This document shows positions 60,253-64,000 of a stretch of DNA of 64,000 bases, piece after piece (positions within the stretch are counted from its first letter, which is position 1; each line of letters starts with the position of its first letter). Made by a program: the position numbers and the translations under genes. Origin of the DNA: Cohnella baijiui (GTDB lineage Bacteria > Bacillota > Bacilli > Paenibacillales > Paenibacillaceae); NCBI RefSeq assembly GCF_020731285.1, contig NZ_JAJFOW010000001.1, positions 372,001-436,000 of the forward strand. Direction: 5' to 3'. Under the pieces are notes generated by a model. The model did no database searches. It was not told the origin of the DNA and saw nothing but the letters and a program-made list of their open reading frames with translations.

Positions 60253-61212
60253 CTACCGGTCTTCCCTCTCCCGACCGTCATCCGGATGGAATACTTTGAC
60301 GGCGCGTAGGACGCCCCGCTCCCGCTCGGCTTCGAACAACCCCAGGAAGACGCCGTCTTCCCGATACAGCCGCCACAGTCCCGGGCGGTCCGGCTGCGGC
60401 TCCAGGTCGCGAAACGCGACAGGCTTGCCTTGCAGCGCGTGGAGCGGCGCGGCGCCGGACGCGACCGTTCGCGGCGTTGCGCTAAGCAGCGTGTCGGCTG
60501 GAATGAACCGGTCCGCGAGCGATCCTTCGCGCTGCAGCTCCGCGATCGCTTCGAGCGTTAGGCTGTCGGACTCGCCCAGGCCCGCGCTCTCGACGCGGCG
60601 AAGCTCGGCCATCGCCGCCGGCACGCCCAGCTTGCGCCCGATATCCGCGCAAAGCGTGCGAATGTACGTGCCTTTGGAGCAGCGAACGACGAATCGAACC
60701 TCGGGCTGCGGAAGCGGCGCTTCGATCTCCCGAATCCGGATGTCGTGGATCGTCACCGGGCGCGCTTTTCGTTCGATCGTGACGCCTTCCCTGGCGAGCT
60801 CGTACAGCCGCTTGCCGTCGACCTTGACGGCCGACACCATCGGAGGTACCTGCTCGATGTCCCCGACGAAGGAGAGAACGGCCTCCGAGATGGCCGAAGC
60901 ATCCAGATGGCTCGCGTCCCGCTCTTCGACGACCCGGCCCGTCAGATCCTCCGTATCGGTGGCGACGCCGAGCCTCAGCGTCGCTTCGTACGTCTTGGGC
61001 ATCTCTTGCAAATATTCGACCATTCGGGTCGCGCGGCCGACGCAGATCGGCAGCACGCCGGTGACGGCTGGATCCAGCGTCCCGGTATGCCCGATCCGCT
61101 TCACGCCGATGATGCGGCGCACTTTGGCGACGACGTCGTGGGACGTCCATCCCGCCGGCTTCCAGACGGCGAGCACTCCTTCGGGCGTCGGCCCTTTCGA
61201 GCTGTGACTCAT
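60253..61212 (-). CDS. truB: tRNA pseudouridine(55) synthase
   Basis: A 319-residue TruB, forming pseudouridine 55 in the T-loop of tRNAs. The catalytic Asp is in 'RIGHTGTLDPAVTGVLPICV' (about 39-58); 'QVPPMVSAVKVDGKRLYELA' and 'RCSKGTYIRTLCADIGRKLG' are conserved substrate-binding segments. A C-terminal PUA-like part follows. ATG 61212 overlaps the nrnA stop by 4 bp; an open frame upstream of this ATG belongs to the nrnA region and is not used. Confidence 0.96.
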   Translation of the reverse strand: MSHSSKGPTPEGVLAVWKPAGWTSHDVVAKVRRIIGVKRIGHTGTLDPAVTGVLPICVGRATRMVEYLQEMPKTYEATLRLGVATDTEDLTGRVVEERDASHLDASAISEAVLSFVGDIEQVPPMVSAVKVDGKRLYELAREGVTIERKARPVTIHDIRIREIEAPLPQPEVRFVVRCSKGTYIRTLCADIGRKLGVPAAMAELRRVESAGLGESDSLTLEAIAELQREGSLADRFIPADTLLSATPRTVASGAAPLHALQGKPVAFRDLEPQPDRPGLWRLYREDGVFLGLFEAERERGVLRAVKVFHPDDGREREDR

Positions 61213-62255
61213 ACTTGATCCAACGCCTCCCGAATTGCCTCGACCGCCTGCGAGATCGCTTCCGGGAGCGGAGCGGCCACGCGACAGCCGGCGGCGCGAA
61301 TGTGGCCGCCGCCGCCGAACCGCTGCGCGACGGCGGCGACGTTCACGCGTCCCGCCGAGCGCATGCTGATCTTGACGGCGCCGTCGCCAACCTGCTTGAA
61401 CAACAGGCCGACCTCGACGCCCTCGATGTTCCGCGGATAATTGACGAGACCTTCGAGGTCTTCGCTTTGCGCGCCTGTCTCCTGCATGTCCTCCGGCGTC
61501 ACCCACAGCCAGCCGATGCGCTGGTCGGGGCTGAACGTCAGCCGTGCAAGCGCCCGCTGCACCAGCAGCATCTGCGGCATCGTCATCCGCTCCAGCAGCA
61601 GCTCCGCCAGCTCCGGCCCGTTCACGCCGAGGGCGACGAGCTTGGAGGCGATCGCGAGCACCAGCGGACTGGTGTTCGAATAGCGGAAGCCGCCGGTATC
61701 CGTCAGCATCCCGGTATAGAGGGCGGTCGCCGCGTCTGCGTCCAGTTCGACCGGAGAGGCTTCGAGCAGCTCGTACAAGATTTCGGCGGTGGCCGCCGCG
61801 TCGAAGCGGAGCAGGTTCGCCGCGCCGAAGGCGTCGTTCGTCGGATGATGATCGATGTTGAGCAGCTCCGCATCCGGAGCAAACAGGTCTTTAGCTCCGC
61901 CTACGCGGGAAAAGTCCGCGCAGTCGACGGCGATGATCGATTGATAAGTGCGGTCGGGCTTGCCCGACGCGAGCGTGCGAATCCGATCGCTCCCCCACAG
62001 ATAGCCCAATCGGGAAGGCACCGGCCCGTCGTTGTACATCGTATGCGTTTTGCCTAGCCGTTCCAGCAGCCAGCCGATCGCGATCGTCGAGCTGATCGCG
62101 TCGCCGTCCGGCTGAACGTGGGACACGACAAGAAAGTCGTCGCGCTCGCGGATGAACCGGAGGGCCGACGCCAACTGCTCCGCCCACGAGGAGAGGGCGG
62201 CGTCTCCGCCGCCCGCTGCCTTCGTCAAAGGGACGTTTCCTTTCGGTGCGCTCAT
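61209..62255 (-). CDS. nrnA: bifunctional oligoribonuclease/PAP phosphatase NrnA
   Basis: A 348-residue DHH/DHHA1 phosphoesterase degrading nanoRNA and 3'-phosphoadenosine 5'-phosphate. DHH motifs: '[20 protein letters not shown]' (about 40-59), '[13 protein letters not shown]', '[19 protein letters not shown]' (D-H-H) and '[15 protein letters not shown]'. The DHHA1 end has '[17 protein letters not shown]'. Its ATG overlaps the rbfA stop and its stop overlaps the truB start, so the operon is fully coupled. Confidence 0.95.
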   Translation of the reverse strand: MSAPKGNVPLTKAAGGGDAALSSWAEQLASALRFIRERDDFLVVSHVQPDGDAISSTIAIGWLLERLGKTHTMYNDGPVPSRLGYLWGSDRIRTLASGKPDRTYQSIIAVDCADFSRVGGAKDLFAPDAELLNIDHHPTNDAFGAANLLRFDAAATAEILYELLEASPVELDADAATALYTGMLTDTGGFRYSNTSPLVLAIASKLVALGVNGPELAELLLERMTMPQMLLVQRALARLTFSPDQRIGWLWVTPEDMQETGAQSEDLEGLVNYPRNIEGVEVGLLFKQVGDGAVKISMRSAGRVNVAAVAQRFGGGGHIRAAGCRVAAPLPEAISQAVEAIREALDQV

Positions 62256-62608
62256 GCGTTCGGCGCTCCCCGGTTGATCTCTTGCAGCAGCGCCTCGATA
62301 TGGCTGCCGTACTCGATCGAGCTGTCGAATCGGAATTCGATCTCCGGCGTATGCCTGAGCCGCATCCGGCGGCCCAGCTCCGAGCGGAGGAAGCCCTTCG
62401 CCTTGCCCAGGGCATGGAGGGTCGCTTCCCGCTGCTCTTCGCTGCCGAGGATGCTCAGGTACACCCGAGCCAGCGACAGATCGTTCGTGACATCCACGCC
62501 CGTGACCGTGATGAATCCGATGCGGGGATCCTTCAGCTCCGTCTGAATGAGGGAGCTGATCTCCTTCTTGATCTGTTCGCCGACCCGGCCGACGCGGAAT
62601 TTAGCCAT
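62252..62608 (-). CDS. rbfA: ribosome-binding factor A
   Basis: A 118-residue RbfA, a 30S maturation factor acting on the 5' region of 16S rRNA. The KH-like fold is seen in '[20 protein letters not shown]', '[20 protein letters not shown]' and '[20 protein letters not shown]'. It lies 37 bp after infB, as is typical. Confidence 0.97.
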   Translation of the reverse strand: MAKFRVGRVGEQIKKEISSLIQTELKDPRIGFITVTGVDVTNDLSLARVYLSILGSEEQREATLHALGKAKGFLRSELGRRMRLRHTPEIEFRFDSSIEYGSHIEALLQEINRGAPNA

Positions 62609-62645
62609 TTCCGTTCACCTCGTTTATGCTGGCCTCGAGAACGGA

Positions 62646-64000
62646 TTAGCGCTCGACCGACTCCATGACGAACGCTTCGATGACGTCGCCTTGCTGAATG
62701 TCGTTGTACTTCTCGAGCGTAATGCCGCACTCGTAGCCTTCCGTAACTTCTTTCGCGTCATCCTTGAACCGCTTGAGGGAGTCGATCTTGCCTTCGTAGA
62801 CGACGACCCCGCCGCGGACGAGACGCACTTCGGCGTTGCGGGTGACTTTGCCGTCCGTGACCATGCAGCCGGCGATCGTGCCGACTTTGCTGACCTTGAA
62901 CGTCTCGCGCACTTCCGCGTGGCCGATGATCTTTTCCTTGAACACCGGATCCAGCATGCCCTTCATCGCCTGCTCGATCTCTTCGATCACCTTGTAGATG
63001 ATGCGGTGCAGGCGGACGTCGACCTTCTCCTGTTCGGCCGTCGCAGCCGCGCGAGGCTCCGGACGGACGTTGAAGCCGATGACGATCGCCGCCGAAGCGA
63101 GCGCGAGCGAAATGTCCGACTCGGTGATCGCGCCGACGCCGCTGTGGATCGTCTTGACGCGGACGCCTTCGATATCGATCTTCTCGAGCGAGCCCTTGAG
63201 CGCTTCGAGCGAGCCCTGCACGTCGGCCTTCAGAATGACGTTCAGGTCCTTGATCTCGCCTTCCTTGATCTTGTTGAACAGATCGTCCAGCGTGACCTTT
63301 TGGTTCGACTTCATCGTTTCCTGGCGCGTCTTGATCGCGCGCTTGTCGGCGATTTCGCGCGCCTTGCGCTCGTCTTCGAACACCATGAACGGATCGCCGG
63401 CTTGCGGCACTTCGGTGAGACCCGTGATCTCGACCGGCGTGGAAGGTCCGGCTTCCTTGACGCGGCGTCCGCGGTCGTTCGTCATCGCGCGGATCCGGCC
63501 GAAGCAGTCGCCCGCAACGAAGGCATCGCCGACCTTAAGCGTGCCGTTTTGGACGAGGATGCGGGCGATCGGGCCTTTGCCCTTGTCGAGCTCGGCTTCG
63601 ATGACCGTACCGCGCGCCCGTTTGTCCGGGTTCGCCTTGTAGTCGTTCACTTCGGATACGAGCAGGATCATCTCGAGCAGGCCGTCCAGGTTGATGCGCT
63701 GCTTGGCCGACAGCTCGACGAAGATCGTATCGCCGCCCCAGGACTCTTGGACGAGACCGTATTCGGTCAGCTCTTGCTTGACCTTGTCCGGGTTCGCGCC
63801 CGGCTTGTCGATCTTGTTCACCGCGACGATGATCGGCACGTTCGCGGCTTTGGCATGGTTGATCGCTTCGACCGTTTGCGGCATGACGCCGTCGTCGGCC
63901 GCGACGACGAGAATCGTAATATCGGTCACCTGGGCGCCCCGTGCGCGCATCGTCGTGAACGCTTCGTGGCCCGGGGTATCCAGGAACGTGATCTTCTTGC
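62646..64000 (-). CDS. infB: translation initiation factor IF-2, C-terminal part
   Basis: The gene enters from the right edge, and about 450 C-terminal residues are visible. The GTPase G3 motif '[17 protein letters not shown]' starts a few residues in, G4 is '[16 protein letters not shown]', and '[17 protein letters not shown]' is G5. Then come domain II ('[20 protein letters not shown]'), domain III and the fMet-tRNA-binding C2 domain ('[20 protein letters not shown]', ending '[13 protein letters not shown]'). IF-2 places initiator tRNA on the 30S subunit. The N-terminal region and the P-loop are outside the window. Confidence 0.98.
   Translation of the reverse strand, partial: KKITFLDTPGHEAFTTMRARGAQVTDITILVVAADDGVMPQTVEAINHAKAANVPIIVAVNKIDKPGANPDKVKQELTEYGLVQESWGGDTIFVELSAKQRINLDGLLEMILLVSEVNDYKANPDKRARGTVIEAELDKGKGPIARILVQNGTLKVGDAFVAGDCFGRIRAMTNDRGRRVKEAGPSTPVEITGLTEVPQAGDPFMVFEDERKAREIADKRAIKTRQETMKSNQKVTLDDLFNKIKEGEIKDLNVILKADVQGSLEALKGSLEKIDIEGVRVKTIHSGVGAITESDISLALASAAIVIGFNVRPEPRAAATAEQEKVDVRLHRIIYKVIEEIEQAMKGMLDPVFKEKIIGHAEVRETFKVSKVGTIAGCMVTDGKVTRNAEVRLVRGGVVVYEGKIDSLKRFKDDAKEVTEGYECGITLEKYNDIQQGDVIEAFVMESVER

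Noticed and set aside
1..64000. CRISPR arrays, tRNA or rRNA genes, insertion sequences, prophage genes
   Set aside because: Looked for repeats with unique spacers, cloverleaf-like motifs, transposase or integrase motifs and terminal inverted repeats; none were found.

Overview
This 64-kb window looks like chromosomal DNA of a GC-rich, endospore-forming Firmicute of the Paenibacillaceae (a Paenibacillus- or Cohnella-like genome). The placement is inferred. Gene order from about 18 kb to the end follows, in reverse, the Bacillus subtilis stretch infB-rbfA-truB-ribF-rpsO-pnp-ylxY-mlpA-spoVFAB-asd-dapG-dapA-rnj-tepA-ylzJ-spoIIIE-ymfFHIJKM-pgsA-cinA-recA-rny-ymdB-spoVS-miaB-ymcA. Sporulation genes are present (spoVS, spoVFAB, a SleB-type lysin, tepA). 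The protein sequences and a RimO, which B. subtilis lacks, fit Paenibacillaceae better than Bacillus. No rRNA, tRNA, insertion sequence, prophage or CRISPR array was seen.

Region 1 (1-12.8 kb) is accessory: mostly minus-strand, loosely packed small genes. It has six GNAT acetyltransferases, two DinB-like proteins, a NUDIX hydrolase, a metallophosphoesterase, an alpha/beta hydrolase, an ABM-domain protein and several unknowns, then a plus-strand MFS transporter.

Region 2 (12.8-18.2 kb) holds a biotin ECF transporter. An EcfA-EcfT fusion and a separate EcfA face bioY across a near-perfect BirA operator. Beyond bioY are a terminator, a 51-bp tandem repeat array and a divergent pair of unrecognised genes.

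Region 3 (18.2-64 kb) is the conserved core, all on the minus strand. Read in transcription order it contains: the infB-rbfA-nrnA-truB-ribF translation operon; rpsO and pnp; a degenerate polysaccharide deacetylase; an M16 protease and dUTPase; the dipicolinate/lysine operon dpaA-dpaB-asd-dapG-dapA; RNase J; the ClpP-like TepA with YlzJ; FtsK/SpoIIIE; SleB; the M16 pair YmfF/YmfH with YmfI, YmfJ, YmfK and the RodZ-like YmfM; YajQ; rimO-pgsA-cinA; recA and recX; rny-ymdB-spoVS; a dipeptidase; 2-oxoacid:ferredoxin oxidoreductase korAB; pduL; and miaB-ricA.

Regulation can partly be read from the DNA. There is a LexA box and sigma-A promoter at recA, a sigma-H promoter at spoVS, sigma-G-type promoters at sleB and tepA, a sigma-K-type promoter at dpaA, and many intrinsic terminators that split the minus strand into short transcription units. 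The promoter calls come from matching consensus by eye. The most unusual items are the EcfA-EcfT fusion under BirA, two tandem-repeat arrays of nearly equal period (51 and 52 bp), several small membrane or unknown proteins, and an unrecognised duplicated-domain protein at 17.5 kb. I found no clearly new multi-gene defence or metabolic system.
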